From: Effrenium voratum | Taxonomy: Eukaryota > Sar > Dinophyceae > Suessiales > Symbiodiniaceae | Assembly: GCA_963377175.1 (NCBI GenBank) | Contig: CAUJNA010003745.1 | Location: forward strand, 318,392-382,391 | Reading direction: 5' to 3' | DNA: 64,000 bases | Part shown: positions 63,813 to 64,000 of the stretch, piece after piece | Numbering within the stretch: position 1 is the stretch's first letter | Layout of the letters: each line of letters opens with the position of its first letter | The notes under the pieces: generated by a model | Seen by the model: only the letters and a program-made list of their open reading frames with translations | What the model was told of the DNA's origin: nothing | The model's database searches: none | Made by a program: the position numbers and the translations under genes

Positions 63813-64000
63813 TCCCGGGTCGGCGGCGATAAGACACACAGGCAACGCCGTCTTTCTTGGAGCTGGCGCCGTTTTTTGGGGCTTGGTTTCAAGGGGAAAT
63901 CCCCAAAAAAAAAGACGAAGGGAAACTGTCCATGTTGGGGATCCCGAATTTTGAGACAAAGCCCGCAGCCAGGGAGAGAAAAGAAATGAACAGCCGCACA

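Overview
This window looks like nuclear DNA of a photosynthetic dinoflagellate (Symbiodiniaceae or Polarella-like). The case rests on four things. Genes are cut into very short exons with mostly GC, some GA and few GT donors and AG|G acceptors. All recognisable genes lie on the minus strand. The introns are full of short inverted-repeat elements. A broken Ty1/copia-type element has the peptide style common in dinoflagellate assemblies. No bacterial operons, tRNAs or rRNAs were found.

Reading the minus strand from right to left: 60.1-63.5 kb is a fold-back or inverted-repeat structure around a frameshifted ORF of unknown family. 57.0-57.9 kb has isolated exon-like pieces, one with a membrane segment. 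53.98-51.31 kb is the 3' part of an acidic-tailed gene (gene X) whose exons join in phase. From a signal-peptide-like start at 50.63 kb down to a stop at 17.12 kb there is a very long series of tiny coiled-coil exons (gene Y), many of exactly 33, 54 or 75 nt. Within that span lie a complete Rab GTPase-JmjC fusion gene (37994-36110, one GC-AG intron) and a degraded copia-like element with short terminal direct repeats (22.5-19.5 kb).

From about 11.93 to 1.10 kb I could rebuild 22 exons (1155 nt, 385 codons, all phases consistent) of an ABC1/UbiB-family atypical kinase. Its motif pattern is closest to the plant plastid ABC1K7/ABC1K8 group. One of its introns contains a separate one-exon gene for a lysine/glutamate-rich protein with two membrane segments (4441-4001).

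The gaps hold recurring miniature elements with terminal inverted repeats (at least nine families, introner-like), microsatellites, minisatellites and telomere-like G/T-rich tracts. The points most worth a second look are the Rab-JmjC fusion, the heptad-stepped exon sizes of gene Y, the genes nested in introns, the excess of GC donors, and the element families that populate almost every intron.
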